Notes: generated by a model from the letters alone, not told the origin. A stretch of 47,051 nt of DNA from Cryomorphaceae bacterium (GCA_024639785.1 JAHEGI010000020.1:119209-166259), one strand, 5' to 3'; positions 1-8,537 are shown, counted from the first letter of the stretch. Numbers and translations: made by a program.

Positions 1-60
1 GTCAGCGCACCTTGCGCTTGGTCGTTCAGCACTAAGGGTATTACGCCCAACAAAACAAAA

Positions 61-85
61 GCCGGTCCGCGAGGGCCGGCTTTTT
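61..85 (+). terminator. Rho-independent terminator for a gene left of the window
   Basis: A GCCGGtCC stem, GCGA loop and GGgCCGGC stem are followed by TTTTT on the + strand and preceded by AAAA. It would end a rightward transcript entering from outside the window. The flanking A and T runs mean it could act in both directions. Confidence 0.7.
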
Positions 86-192
86 GCTTTTGATGCCCTT
101 GCTTCTGCTGGAGCAAGCTCCGCAGCTGAGCGGGATAACCCTCCCCTTGGTCGGGTGATCCCTGGGCGGGGGTGCCTCACCCAAAAACAAAA

Positions 193-216
193 GCAAGCCC
201 CTGCGGCTTGCTTTTT
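193..216 (+). terminator. Rho-independent terminator-like hairpin
   Basis: A GCAAGCC stem, CCTGC loop and GGCTTGC stem are followed by TTTTT, with AAAA in front. No gene lies directly upstream on either strand, so it may be a second-line or bidirectional terminator. Confidence 0.55.
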
Positions 217-266
217 GCATTTTTATTTCTCCGCCGCATGCATGTAAACATGCCGCGGCAAGAAAT

Positions 267-298
267 AAAAAAACCAGCGCCATAGGTGCTGGTTTTTT
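267..298 (-). terminator. Terminator downstream of tRNA-Gly
   Basis: ACCAGC and GCTGGT form a short stem flanked by A6 and T6, so it works on either strand. On the minus strand it lies immediately after the tRNA-Gly 3' end and should terminate that transcript. Confidence 0.65.
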
Positions 299-301
299 GA
301 G

Positions 302-377
<76 letters not shown>

Positions 378-387
378 AGTAGGGCGA

Positions 388-417
388 CAAAAATAGAAAG
401 AAAAGTTCTCTGAACAA
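388..417 (-). promoter_or_regulatory. Bacteroidota-type promoter of tRNA-Gly
   Basis: On the minus strand a TTG at 415-417 and a perfect TATTTTTG (TAnnTTTG -7 consensus) at 388-395 are separated by 19 bases. The box lies 10 bases before the tRNA 5' end, as expected for a short leader. Confidence 0.6.
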
Positions 418-436
418 GCACTTTTAGCAGGAAAAT

Positions 437-3037
437 TTAGCCCTTCCCGAAGCGTTCTTTCCAACGTTGAAGAAGCAATAAGGCCTCCATAGGGGTTAAG
501 CTGTTGGGATCCACCTGAATCAACTCTGATTTCCAAGCTTCGGCTTCAGGATCTTCCCATTGAATAAAGGACAATTGCATGGCTGAATCACCTCCCGAGC
601 CCTCTAGTGGCTCGGTTGACGAGTGCTCCCCATGCAATCGCTCGAGATCATTGAGTACCTCTTGGGCTCGCAAGACTACGGGTTTGGGCATGCCCGCCAT
701 GCGTGCCACATGAATTCCAAAGGAGTGATTCGATCCTCCGGGAGCTAAGGTGCGCAAGAAGACCACTTGGCCTTCCTCTTCCAAAATTGAGACATGTCGA
801 TTGGCAATGCGTTCCCATTTCGACTCCAACGCATTGAGCTCGTGGTAGTGCGTAGCAAACAACGTGAGCGGTCGGAATGGATGCTGGTGCAGGTATTCTG
901 CGATGGACTGAGCGATACTCAGTCCGTCGTATGTCGCCGTGCCTCGCCCTATTTCATCCAATAATACCAGGCTTCGTTCCGTCAAGCCATGTAAAATGCT
1001 CGCGGTTTCCGCCATTTCTACCATGAAGGTTGATTCCCCTTCGCTCAAATTGTCACTGGCTCCAACGCGAACAAAGAGTCGATCCAAGAGTGGCAATTCG
1101 GCTGAATCCGCGGGCACATAGGACCCCATTTGGGCCAAAATAGCCTGCAGGGCCGTCTGCCTCAAAAGCGCCGACTTACCGCTCATATTTGGTCCAGTAA
1201 TAATCCACATTTGTTCCTTCGAGGCATTCAGGGCCACGTCGTTTGGGATGTAGGAATCCGACTCAGACAAGCGCTGCTCAATCACGGGATGCCTTCCTCC
1301 AAGGACTTTCCAGGTCAATTCTTGATTGAACGATGGCCGGCACCACCGGTGTTTTTGAGCCAGATGGGCAAAAGTCAAAAGCACATCGACGGCAGCCATA
1401 CTTCGGGCCGTCGCTAGGAGGGTAGTGAGATGCTGCTGGGATCCGGTAACCAATTCCAAATACAAGCGCTGCTCTAAGTCATGTACCTTTTCATCCGCTT
1501 GGAGAATCTCTGTTTCGAGCGTTTTCAGCTCCTCCGTGATGTAACGCTCTGCATTCACCAGGGTTTGTTTTCGGATCCATGTTTCGGGGACGCGATCCTT
1601 TTGGCTATTGCGAACCTCCAAGTAATATCCAAAAACCGAATTAAAGGCCACTTTTAAGCCCTGTATGCCTGTTTCTTCTGTTTCCCGCGCCAAGATGTTG
1701 TCTAGAACTTGCTTGGCGTCCCGCTTTAAATTTTTGTACTTGTCCAATTCCACATGAAAACCCGGGCGAAACAGCCCGCCTTTGGTCGCCACAGCTGGGG
1801 GTTCCTCAGCCAAGGCTTGTAAAGTGGCATCTCTCCAGCCGGTCATCGGGTCAAGTTTCTCGAGATAAGGCATCCAAGCCGCCTCGCCGTTCAGTTCGGC
1901 ACCTAGGGCTTCGACGGCATATAGCGATTGAGCCAAGCGCTGAAGTTCTCTGGGTCCAATGCGGCCGGTGGAAAGCCGCGTAGCCATGCGCTCCATGTCC
2001 CCCATCTGGCCCAAGAGTTGACGCAAGGCGATGCGCTGAGCCTCTTCTGCAAGACCGGAGGTGACCGCAGACTGGCGTTCCATGATGGCCTTTTCATCGA
2101 CCAAAGGCAGGGCAAGCCAACGGCGCAACCATCGCCCCCCCATCGGGCTGGAAGTTTGATCCAAGACATCGAGTAAGCTCGTTCCCCCTCCATGGGCGGT
2201 GGAAAAAAGCTCCAAATTTCGGAGGGTGAATTTATCCATCCACAAGTGCGTTGCGGGGCGCAGACGCTGCAATGTTTGTATATGCTGCGTGGACGTATAC
2301 TGGGACTGATGGAGGTAATGCAGGAGTGCTCCAGCGGCAATAACGGCCATCGGGGCGTCCTCCAAGCCAAAACCTTTGATACTTGCGCTTCCAAATTGCT
2401 TCTGGACTGCTTCTTTGGTATAGTCCTCCTGAAAGACCCAATCTTCCATGCTGCTCGGGCTTCGTTGCCCTAAGAGCGCCTGGGCTTGTTCTCCGCGATT
2501 TCGGCGATTGTACAGCACTTCGGAGGGATCAAAGGTCTGCATCCATTTAAGCGCTTCTGCCGGAGGGCTTTGCGCCACAAAAAATTCACCCGTGGACACA
2601 TCCAGGAAGGCCAAGCCAATCGCACCCTCTCCTTCGTGAAAACAAGCCAAATAATTATTTGCCTTTGCAGGCAATAAACTTTCTTGATGCGCAATGCCCG
2701 GCGTAACAACCTCTGTCACCCCTCGCTTTACGATGCCTTTGACCGATTTAGGATCTTCGAGCTGCTCACAGACGGCCACTTTGAATCCTGCCTTCACCAA
2801 GCGCGGCATGTATGTGTCTAAGGAATGATGGGGGAATCCCGCCAATTCCATATCGGCTGCGGCCCCATTGCTTCGCTTAGTCAGGGTGATTTCTAAGGCT
2901 TTTGAAGCTTTAATGGCGTCCTCCCCAAAGGTTTCATAGAAGTCGCCCACTCGAAACAAAAGCAATGCCTCCGGATACTCCGCCTTGAGGGCATTGTATT
3001 GGCGCATGAGTGGAGTTTCTTTGGACGATGAAGCCAT
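437..3037 (-). CDS. mutS: DNA mismatch repair protein MutS
   Basis: This is full-length MutS at 866 aa, the cytosolic ATPase that recognises mismatches and small loops and recruits MutL. Near the N-terminus GDFYETF carries the Phe-X-Glu mismatch-reading motif. The clamp and lever domains fill the middle. The ATPase has Walker A TGPNMSGKS at about residues 613-621 and Walker B VLLDEIGRGTATYDG at about 690-705. The C-terminus ends with a helix-turn-helix and the usual MQLSF-type tail. The ATG start gives the normal MutS N-terminus. The gene is divergent from the RNA methyltransferase gene with about 40 bp between the chosen starts. No disruption is seen. Confidence 0.97.
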   Translation of the reverse strand: MASSSKETPLMRQYNALKAEYPEALLLFRVGDFYETFGEDAIKASKALEITLTKRSNGAAADMELAGFPHHSLDTYMPRLVKAGFKVAVCEQLEDPKSVKGIVKRGVTEVVTPGIAHQESLLPAKANNYLACFHEGEGAIGLAFLDVSTGEFFVAQSPPAEALKWMQTFDPSEVLYNRRNRGEQAQALLGQRSPSSMEDWVFQEDYTKEAVQKQFGSASIKGFGLEDAPMAVIAAGALLHYLHQSQYTSTQHIQTLQRLRPATHLWMDKFTLRNLELFSTAHGGGTSLLDVLDQTSSPMGGRWLRRWLALPLVDEKAIMERQSAVTSGLAEEAQRIALRQLLGQMGDMERMATRLSTGRIGPRELQRLAQSLYAVEALGAELNGEAAWMPYLEKLDPMTGWRDATLQALAEEPPAVATKGGLFRPGFHVELDKYKNLKRDAKQVLDNILARETEETGIQGLKVAFNSVFGYYLEVRNSQKDRVPETWIRKQTLVNAERYITEELKTLETEILQADEKVHDLEQRLYLELVTGSQQHLTTLLATARSMAAVDVLLTFAHLAQKHRWCRPSFNQELTWKVLGGRHPVIEQRLSESDSYIPNDVALNASKEQMWIITGPNMSGKSALLRQTALQAILAQMGSYVPADSAELPLLDRLFVRVGASDNLSEGESTFMVEMAETASILHGLTERSLVLLDEIGRGTATYDGLSIAQSIAEYLHQHPFRPLTLFATHYHELNALESKWERIANRHVSILEEEGQVVFLRTLAPGGSNHSFGIHVARMAGMPKPVVLRAQEVLNDLERLHGEHSSTEPLEGSGGDSAMQLSFIQWEDPEAEAWKSELIQVDPNSLTPMEALLLLQRWKERFGKG

Positions 3038-3059
3038 AAATGGGCAGGAAATTGGGGGT

Positions 3060-3067
3060 TACCTTTG
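3060..3067 (+). promoter_or_regulatory. -7 box (TACCTTTG) upstream of the TrmH-type gene
   Basis: A perfect TAnnTTTG match ends 11 bases before the ATG at 3079. It lies downstream of the alternative ATG at 3040 and therefore supports the internal start. I see no convincing -33 TTG. Confidence 0.45.
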
Positions 3068-3078
3068 CGAAGATAACC

Positions 3079-3612
3079 ATGCAAAAACGTCTTACATCGG
3101 AACTCGGGCGGATGTCCACCGAAGAATATGCTTCTTCGACCAAAACACCCGTTTGGATCATTTTAGAGAATCTCCGCAGTGCGCACAACGTAGGGAGTTT
3201 TTTCCGGACTGCGGATGCTTTTGGATGCGCCGGAATTTCCATTTGCGGCTACAGTGCACGGCCACCACATAAGCAACTAGACAAAGTGGCCTTGGGTTCC
3301 ACAGAAAGTGTTCCTTGGATCGGATTTGACCACGCGACGGAAGCGATTGCCCACGCGAAAGAACAAGGTTTTTTCGTCCTAGCGATTGAACAAGTTCACG
3401 ATGCGCTCGGATTGGAAGATCTTCCCTGTCCAGCGGCTGGTATTGCACTCGTTTTTGGCAATGAAGTGGATGGGGTGGAACCTTCGACGCTGGAAGCCTG
3501 TGACCAAGCGATTGAAATCCCTCAATTTGGCATGAAGCACAGCCTAAACGTCAGCGTATGTGGCGGTGCAGTCTTGTGGGAGGCTACCCGCCGTTACCGA
3601 TTTGGCGCGTAG
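3079..3612 (+). CDS. TrmH-family RNA 2'-O-methyltransferase
   Basis: This 177-aa SPOUT-class methyltransferase should transfer a methyl group from S-adenosylmethionine to a ribose 2'-OH of tRNA or rRNA. The N-terminal half has ILENLRSAHNVGSFFRTADA, the RNA-binding/catalytic Asn-Arg region of TrmH/SpoU enzymes. The C-terminal trefoil knot shows VFGNEVDGV and IPQFGMKHSLNVSVC, the S-adenosylmethionine pocket motifs. An upstream in-frame ATG would add 13 residues, but the promoter-like box between the two ATGs and the usual family N-terminus favour this start. The exact RNA target cannot be read from the sequence. It converges on a small membrane protein gene with 3 bp between the stops. Confidence 0.9.
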   Translation: MQKRLTSELGRMSTEEYASSTKTPVWIILENLRSAHNVGSFFRTADAFGCAGISICGYSARPPHKQLDKVALGSTESVPWIGFDHATEAIAHAKEQGFFVLAIEQVHDALGLEDLPCPAAGIALVFGNEVDGVEPSTLEACDQAIEIPQFGMKHSLNVSVCGGAVLWEATRRYRFGA

Positions 3613-3615
3613 AGT

Positions 3616-3834
3616 TCACTTCGTAATCCAGGCCCAAAAGCGCTGATGCAACTTGGGCAGTACCACCCCCATCAATGGCACCAAAATCAACGTAAAGACC
3701 AACGTTTTCGCCAGCTGGGGCAGATCCGATAGCAAAGGGAATAATAGCGCAAACATGACGTTTACTACGGGGTAGACAAATAGCCAAGAGATGAAGATCA
3801 TCTTCCAGCGCTTCGGTCGGGCATTTGCGCTCAT
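3616..3834 (-). CDS. Small two-helix membrane protein
   Basis: This 72-aa protein has a basic N-terminus (SANARPKRWK) and two hydrophobic segments, at about residues 12-32 and 43-60, with the second ending in LVPLMGVVLPKL. The pattern resembles the C-terminal membrane part of some antibiotic-biosynthesis-monooxygenase-like proteins, where WK...YP...R(T/L)L.L..ILVPLM recurs. That similarity is from memory and no enzyme domain is present here. The function is unknown. It lies directly downstream of the ompA-like gene on the same strand, behind a strong terminator, so expression may depend on readthrough. Confidence 0.7.
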   Translation of the reverse strand: MSANARPKRWKMIFISWLFVYPVVNVMFALLFPLLSDLPQLAKTLVFTLILVPLMGVVLPKLHQRFWAWITK

Positions 3835-3846
3835 ACATGTTTAGGT

Positions 3847-3876
3847 AAAAAAAAGAGGGGCCGAGGCCCCTCTTCT
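3847..3876 (-). terminator. Rho-independent terminator of the OmpA-like gene
   Basis: On the minus strand an 8-bp GAGGGGCC/GGCCCCTC stem with a two-base spacer is followed by TTTTTTTT. It begins about 16 bp after the OmpA-like stop and is a strong intrinsic terminator. The + strand side lacks a T-tract. Confidence 0.85.
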
Positions 3877-3891
3877 AGAATGAATCCAGAA

Positions 3892-4626
3892 TTACTGAAT
3901 GAATTGGAATTCTACGCGGCGGTTGTGAACATTCTTCTTGCTGAGAAGCTCAGACTCGCCTTTAGAAACAACCTCGAAGCGAGCCTCAGAGATACCAAAG
4001 GTGGTGGTCAATACGCGAACTACGGCTTTCGCACGGCGCTCACCTACTTTTAAGTTTACACGCTCAGAGCCAGTAGCATCAGCATGACCGACTACACGCA
4101 AGCGCAAGCTTGGGTTCGTCTTCATCATCTTGGCAACGACCGCCAATTTTGCCTCGTCTTCCGTGCTCACGGTCGCAGAGTTTGTCGTAAAGTGAACTTC
4201 TGGGATGAACGCCTCCGCCACTTGCGTGGTTACTGTGCCTTCAATTTTCTTTCCCTGGAAGTTTACCAAAGCGCCTGCTGGAGTATTGGGCTCCATGTCT
4301 TTTGAATCCAAAACACCGTCTCCGTCGCTATCCAATTCGCGGCCTGAAGCATCTACGCGCGCTCCACGCTGAGTGAAAGGATCGGTATCCAACTCGTGGC
4401 GGATCCCGTCACCGTCCAAGTCCAAGGCACGGCCAGAACCGTCAACCAAGGCACCTTTGGGAGTGTTTGCTTCTAAGTCAAATGCATCCGAGACGCCGTC
4501 TCCGTCTGCATCCGCTTGAACTTTTGCCAAGTCGCCCTTCAAGGTGCCTACTTGCTCTTCGAGTTCTTTGATTTGTCCGCAGGAGGCCAACGCCAAGGCA
4601 GCAACTCCCAAAACTGCATATTTCAT
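3892..4626 (-). CDS. OmpA-family lipoprotein with TSP3-like calcium repeats
   Basis: This 244-aa protein is predicted to be anchored in the outer membrane. It has a lipoprotein signal ending LASC (Cys16). A short heptad-like segment (QIKELEEQVGTLKGDLAKVQ) follows, resembling Lpp-type coiled coils. Three Asp-rich DxDGDGVxD repeats at about residues 40-110 are typical of calcium-binding TSP3 linkers. The C-terminal OmpA domain at about 140-244 contains VVGHADATGSERVNLKVGER, the peptidoglycan-binding signature. I chose the ATG at 4626 because it gives a clean signal peptide; the in-frame TTG nine bases upstream is less likely. It probably links outer membrane to peptidoglycan. Confidence 0.9.
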   Translation of the reverse strand: MKYAVLGVAALALASCGQIKELEEQVGTLKGDLAKVQADADGDGVSDAFDLEANTPKGALVDGSGRALDLDGDGIRHELDTDPFTQRGARVDASGRELDSDGDGVLDSKDMEPNTPAGALVNFQGKKIEGTVTTQVAEAFIPEVHFTTNSATVSTEDEAKLAVVAKMMKTNPSLRLRVVGHADATGSERVNLKVGERRAKAVVRVLTTTFGISEARFEVVSKGESELLSKKNVHNRRVEFQFIQ

Positions 4627-4631
4627 GTGTG

Positions 4632-5168
4632 TCAATTTTCAATTGTTTGCTGCAAATGTATCAAATTTTCGTCGCTGCAACGGTCCAAGAGCTCCGCAAC
4701 GGTCATATTTAAGGTGGGATGATTCCAATTCCCCCAATGTTCAGCTAAAGGTTGGAGCACAAAGCGTCTAAATTCCATCCTTGGATGTGGAACTATCACA
4801 GAATCAGATTGGTACTCCCCCTTAGACCACAAGATGATATCGATATCCATCCGGCGGTTTTCATACCCTTGTGCTTGTGGGTTGCGCAAACGACCCATGG
4901 CACGCTCTACCGCGAGGCAGCGCTCCATCAAGTTGTCCAAGGGAAAGGCCCAGCGCACCTCGACGGCTTGATTCAAAAAGTCTGGACCTTCAAAGCCCCA
5001 TGCGGCCGTTTGCCATATCGATCCCTTCCTTTCTAGGTGCATTTCTTCCCCCAGCATGGCCATGGCCTCTTGCAGGGCTACCCCGGCATCGGAAGAATTG
5101 CTTCCCAACAACAGTATGGCCCGGTTTTCGTGGACTGAAGTCCCTAACTTGGTTTCTTGATTTTTCAC
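4632..5168 (-). CDS. folK: 2-amino-4-hydroxy-6-hydroxymethyldihydropteridine pyrophosphokinase (HPPK)
   Basis: HPPK transfers pyrophosphate from ATP to hydroxymethyl-dihydropterin in folate synthesis. The core starts AILLLGSNSSDAGVALQEA, and the family signature includes RRMDIDIILW followed by VPHPRMEFRRFVLQPLAE. I propose the GTG at 5168 (178 aa). A longer frame reaching 5228 would run into the divergent sppA and adds no recognisable family sequence. The true start remains uncertain. The ompA-like promoter lies within the last codons of this gene. Together with thyA and folA elsewhere in the window it is part of folate metabolism, though not in one operon. Confidence 0.9.
   Translation of the reverse strand: MKNQETKLGTSVHENRAILLLGSNSSDAGVALQEAMAMLGEEMHLERKGSIWQTAAWGFEGPDFLNQAVEVRWAFPLDNLMERCLAVERAMGRLRNPQAQGYENRRMDIDIILWSKGEYQSDSVIVPHPRMEFRRFVLQPLAEHWGNWNHPTLNMTVAELLDRCSDENLIHLQQTIEN
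4653..4680 (-). promoter_or_regulatory. Promoter of the OmpA-like gene, inside the folK 3' end
   Basis: On the minus strand TTG (4678-4680), a 17-base spacer and TACATTTG (4653-4660) match the Bacteroidota -33/-7 pattern. The ATG follows 26 bases later. Confidence 0.6.
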
Positions 5169-5185
5169 TTGAACGCAAATCTCCG

Positions 5186-6889
5186 ATGAAAATATTCTTC
5201 TCCAGCTTTTTTGGCGTGCTTGCGGCATTCCTCTTTATGATTTTGGTGGTCGTTGGGCTCGCCAGCATCCCGACCGAAGAGGTCGGCATCGAATCCAATA
5301 CGACCCTGGTTTTGCACCTCGACGGCCTGATCCAAGACCGTCCAACTAATTCTATGGTCTTCTTGAACGAACTCCTCGACCAACCCCGCACCCTCTCGCT
5401 CACGGAAACCTTATTAGCTCTGGATGCCGCTGCGGAAGATGGGCGCATTGAGGCCGTCCGCATCGAAATGGGGCTCATGGACATGGGGTACGCCAGCATT
5501 CAGGAGCTGCGTTCTGCCATCCATCACCTCGAAGCCCAGGGCAAGCCGGTACAGGTGTACGCCAAGGTCTACACGCAAAAAATGCTCTACTTAGCGCGCG
5601 CTGCTTCGCGGGTCTACATCGCTCCTGCCGGTGTGGTGGAATTTTCCGGCTTGAGCGCCTCGCCCCTCTACTTCAAAGGCGCCTTGGACAAGTTGGGCGT
5701 TCAGGCGCACTTGATCCGCGGTTCGGACAACATCTACAAAAGTGCAGGCGAACCCTTTATTGCCGAGGAGATGTCCGAAGCAAATCGCCGCCAAATTCAG
5801 GAGCGCCTCCAGTCCATCTACGCCGGCATTCTGGCCGATCTTGAAGGCGATGGCATCGATACGGCTGCCTTGGATGCCCGAATTGAAACCAACCCCCTCT
5901 TCCACGCCGAAGATGCCCTTGCCCTCGGCCTGGTCGACGAAATCAGCTACGGTTGGCCCGCGGACGAAGCAGAGGATTGGTTGGACCTTTCCGACTACTA
6001 CAGCGCCCTCGAGGAGCCCTCTGGCAAGCAAAAAATCGCTGTGATCGTAGCGGAAGGCGATGTGCAGGACGGAAGCGGCAGCGATGGCGTCATTACCGAT
6101 GGCAGCCTAGTAGCCGCCCTGGACAAGGTGCGTGACCAAAAGCGCATCGGCGCCGTCGTCCTGCGGATTAACTCGCCCGGAGGATCGGCCTTGGCCTCAG
6201 ACATGATTTGGACCGCTGTGGCCGAACTAGCTGCCAAGAAGCCTGTCATCGTCTCTATGGGCGACGTAGCGGCTTCCGGCGGGTACTACATTGCCGCTCC
6301 CGGCCAAGAAATCTATGCCAGCCCCTCAACCATCACCGGTTCCATCGGGGTCTTTGGCCTTTTGTTCAGCGCCGAAGACCTCATGCACAACACCTTGGGC
6401 ATTAAGAGCCAGCCGGTAGGCACCCATCCACTGGCCTCCGCCTTGCAACTGGATCAAGCTCCTAGCCCCGCCATGATGGCCATCCTCCAGCAGAACGTGG
6501 ACCGCACCTACGGTCGATTCAAGGACATTGTTGCCGCCGGCCGCCAATTGGACCGTTTGCAAGTGGACAGCGTCGCGCGCGGTCACGTGTACACAGGTTC
6601 AGACGCCCTCTCGCTGGGCCTGGTGGACCAAGAAGGGGGCTTCCTAGACGCCTTGAAGCGCGCCCATGAATTGGCCGGCTACAGCGAACCCGCCCGCATC
6701 GTCTTCTACCCCGATGATTTGGAACCTTTTGAAGAAGCATTGGCCGCCATAGGAGCCAAAACTCAAAGCGCCTGGCAGTCTTGGACTTGGGGCACGTCCG
6801 CCCAATGGCTCCAAAAAATCCAGTCCGAATGGAACGCCCTCCAAGGCTACCAAGGCGTCCAAATGCGTGCCCAATCCCTCAACCTCTAG
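5186..6889 (+). CDS. sppA: Signal peptide peptidase SppA (long, tandem type)
   Basis: This 567-aa membrane protease is in the size range of the 67-kDa SppA. It degrades leftover signal peptides with a Ser/Lys dyad. The start MKIFFSSFFG leads into one hydrophobic membrane anchor at about residues 4-28. Two tandem ClpP-like S49 domains follow. The general base Lys is K185 in NIYKSAGEPF (first repeat), and the nucleophile is S364 in GDVAASGGYYIAA (second repeat). A longer in-frame extension leftward overlaps folK and reads as non-protein sequence, so I rejected it. The stop is six bases before the transporter gene, suggesting one transcript. Confidence 0.95.
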   Translation: MKIFFSSFFGVLAAFLFMILVVVGLASIPTEEVGIESNTTLVLHLDGLIQDRPTNSMVFLNELLDQPRTLSLTETLLALDAAAEDGRIEAVRIEMGLMDMGYASIQELRSAIHHLEAQGKPVQVYAKVYTQKMLYLARAASRVYIAPAGVVEFSGLSASPLYFKGALDKLGVQAHLIRGSDNIYKSAGEPFIAEEMSEANRRQIQERLQSIYAGILADLEGDGIDTAALDARIETNPLFHAEDALALGLVDEISYGWPADEAEDWLDLSDYYSALEEPSGKQKIAVIVAEGDVQDGSGSDGVITDGSLVAALDKVRDQKRIGAVVLRINSPGGSALASDMIWTAVAELAAKKPVIVSMGDVAASGGYYIAAPGQEIYASPSTITGSIGVFGLLFSAEDLMHNTLGIKSQPVGTHPLASALQLDQAPSPAMMAILQQNVDRTYGRFKDIVAAGRQLDRLQVDSVARGHVYTGSDALSLGLVDQEGGFLDALKRAHELAGYSEPARIVFYPDDLEPFEEALAAIGAKTQSAWQSWTWGTSAQWLQKIQSEWNALQGYQGVQMRAQSLNL

Positions 6890-6895
6890 TCCGGC

Positions 6896-7585
6896 ATGGA
6901 CCTCAGCCTTTCCCCTAAAAAGCAGCACGATGCCCTTTGGCTGTACATGCTGCTGGCCGGCCTGTTTACCGCAGCCCTTGTCGTCTGTAACCTAGTGGCC
7001 AACAAATTCATCTCGATTGATTTAGGCTTTCACACCTTCGTGATTTCCGCAGGGGTCCTTCCCTATCCCTTGACATTTTTGGTCACCGATTTACTGTCCG
7101 AATTCTACGGCAAACGCCGCACCAACATCGTCGTACTCAGCGGCTTTGCGATTCTCCTCTTTGTCTTAGGCGTATTGTGGCTTGGTGCCCAATTTTCAGC
7201 CATCGACAGCTCTCCGGTAAGCGACTCCGCCTACACCCAAGTCTTTGGGAACTCTCAACGCGTCATCCTGGCCTCGATGGCGGCCTACCTGGTGGCGCAG
7301 TTGGTCGACGTTCGGCTCTTTCACTTCTGGAAGAATTTGACCAAAGGCAAGCACCTATGGGTCCGAAACAACTTTTCCACCATGCTCTCCCAATTCGTGG
7401 ATACCATCCTCGTCGTGGGCATCATCTTCTACGACCGCGAATCTTTGGGCACCATAAGCTCTATGGTCCTTGACGGCTGGCTTTTCAAAGTACTCTGCGC
7501 CGCGCTGGATACGCCCCTCATGTATGCCGGTGTTTGGGCATTCAAGCGCTACTTCGGGAAGGGGGAGCTGGAATCTCAGACTTAA
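6896..7585 (+). CDS. YhhQ/QueT-type queuosine precursor transporter (VUT family)
   Basis: This 229-aa integral membrane protein of the DUF165/VUT family has about six hydrophobic segments. Diagnostic stretches are VVCNLVANKFI near the N-terminus, LTFLVTDLLSEFYGK, AQLVDVRLFHFWK and WVRNNFSTMLSQFVDT, which match the family's conserved polar positions. Members import preQ0 or preQ1 for tRNA queuosine synthesis. The substrate here is inferred from the family, as no que biosynthesis gene is in the window. It sits six bases behind sppA and probably shares its mRNA. Confidence 0.88.
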   Translation: MDLSLSPKKQHDALWLYMLLAGLFTAALVVCNLVANKFISIDLGFHTFVISAGVLPYPLTFLVTDLLSEFYGKRRTNIVVLSGFAILLFVLGVLWLGAQFSAIDSSPVSDSAYTQVFGNSQRVILASMAAYLVAQLVDVRLFHFWKNLTKGKHLWVRNNFSTMLSQFVDTILVVGIIFYDRESLGTISSMVLDGWLFKVLCAALDTPLMYAGVWAFKRYFGKGELESQT

Positions 7586-7739
7586 GGGGTCAAGGGTAAA
7601 AGGGTTTAAGGGTTTAAGGGTTTAAGGGAAAGCGCATAGCGTCAACAAACCAACTAGCCAACTTACCGACAAACCAACTAGCCAACTTACCGACAAACCA
7701 ACTAGCCAACAAACCAAGCGAGGGCGAAGCCCGAGCTTT
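7586..7739. repeat. Intergenic stretch with two kinds of short tandem repeat
   Basis: Three perfect copies of the 8-mer GGGTTTAA occupy 7602-7625, preceded by degenerate AAGGGGTCAAGGGTAAAA. Then a 24-bp unit, starting ACAAACCAACTAGCC, occurs twice perfectly (7645-7668 and 7669-7692) and a third time truncated to 18 bp (7693-7710). A GCGAGGGC-gaa-GCCCGAGC hairpin followed by TTTC (about 7718-7740) may end the two convergent transcripts. No gene is visible. Confidence 0.8.
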
Positions 7740-8537
7740 CTAGCCAAGCGTCCACCGCACATGCGCCCCTTCATGGGCTCGAATGTTGATCACTCGGCCA
7801 TCCGATAAGAGGAGGTACTGCCCACGAATCCCCGCCAAAACGCCTTCTAAGACTTGATCCGCCTCCAATTTGACCGAGGTGACTTTCGGCACTCCGACAG
7901 ACGGGTAGGTAAGGGTGACCTCTTCGCCGTTCGGCACAAAAAAGTGGGCCACGTCTTCGGGGAAAAACTTGGAGGCACGCAGGGCTTCTTCAGCGAGGTT
8001 TTCGCCGCTCTGCACCCCAGCCAACATGTGGCGCCAAGAGGTTTTATCGCTGTAATGATTTTTGAGGGCGACTTCAATGACGCCGGCTTCATAACGGTTC
8101 GTGGTTTCGGCAATTATCCGAACGCGTGATGCGCCCTGGTCCATCCAACGAGTATGACGCTGCGCATGCCTGGTCACCCCCACTTTGAGGCCACCGGAAT
8201 CGGCCAAATAGACCACATGGGGCTGCAGTTGGTAACGGGCTTCATAGTCCAGATCCCGGTCCGCTTGCCCGAGGTGGGCGGTCGATAATTCGGGGCGTAA
8301 AATGGAATCGCCGGCGAGGGGGCTTTCGAAGAAGCAGCGCTTGCAGCAGCCCATTCGAAAGAGCGAGGTGAAAATTCCCTGGCAGGCTTTGCAGCTCCAA
8401 AGGCCCAGGGATTCTAATCGTATTGCTTTTCCCAGGTGCGCATTGAGATGCAAAATATGTGCGCCGGCTTCAGCATAGACTTGAATAGGGTCCTGATACG
8501 CCAAAAGCATCTTGGAAATGGGTCCTTCTGTTTGCAT
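7740..8537 (-). CDS. DUF2797 family protein
   Basis: This 265-aa cytosolic protein of unknown function matches DUF2797. A Cys cluster (CKAC ... GCCKRC) near residues 49-68 looks like a zinc ribbon. The segment VVYLADSGGLKVGVTR, with a downstream RWMDQGA, resembles the GIY-YIG-like core of this family; no nuclease activity is implied. In-frame ATGs at 8579 and 8621 exist upstream. A TACCTTTG promoter box at 8559-8566 lies between 8579 and 8537, so I chose the ATG at 8537. The gene is divergent from the GH3 enzyme. Confidence 0.82.
   Translation of the reverse strand: MQTEGPISKMLLAYQDPIQVYAEAGAHILHLNAHLGKAIRLESLGLWSCKACQGIFTSLFRMGCCKRCFFESPLAGDSILRPELSTAHLGQADRDLDYEARYQLQPHVVYLADSGGLKVGVTRHAQRHTRWMDQGASRVRIIAETTNRYEAGVIEVALKNHYSDKTSWRHMLAGVQSGENLAEEALRASKFFPEDVAHFFVPNGEEVTLTYPSVGVPKVTSVKLEADQVLEGVLAGIRGQYLLLSDGRVINIRAHEGAHVRWTLG

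Larger units (their letters stand above)
1..301. other. Intergenic region with three terminator hairpins, no gene
   Basis: I see no credible protein or RNA gene here. The stretch holds three successive stem-loops with T-tracts, listed separately. Open frames crossing it are low-complexity readings of the hairpins and of the tRNA-Gly gene in wrong frames. Confidence 0.6.

Noticed and set aside
3040-3078. Earlier ATG for the TrmH-type gene
   Set aside because: The 13 added residues are not family-like and a TACCTTTG promoter box lies between the two ATGs.
4871-5185. In-frame N-terminal extension of SppA
   Set aside because: It overlaps folK on the opposite strand and the signal-anchor start at 5186 is canonical.
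7602-7710. Possible CRISPR array
   Set aside because: The repeats are directly adjacent without unique spacers, and no cas genes are nearby.
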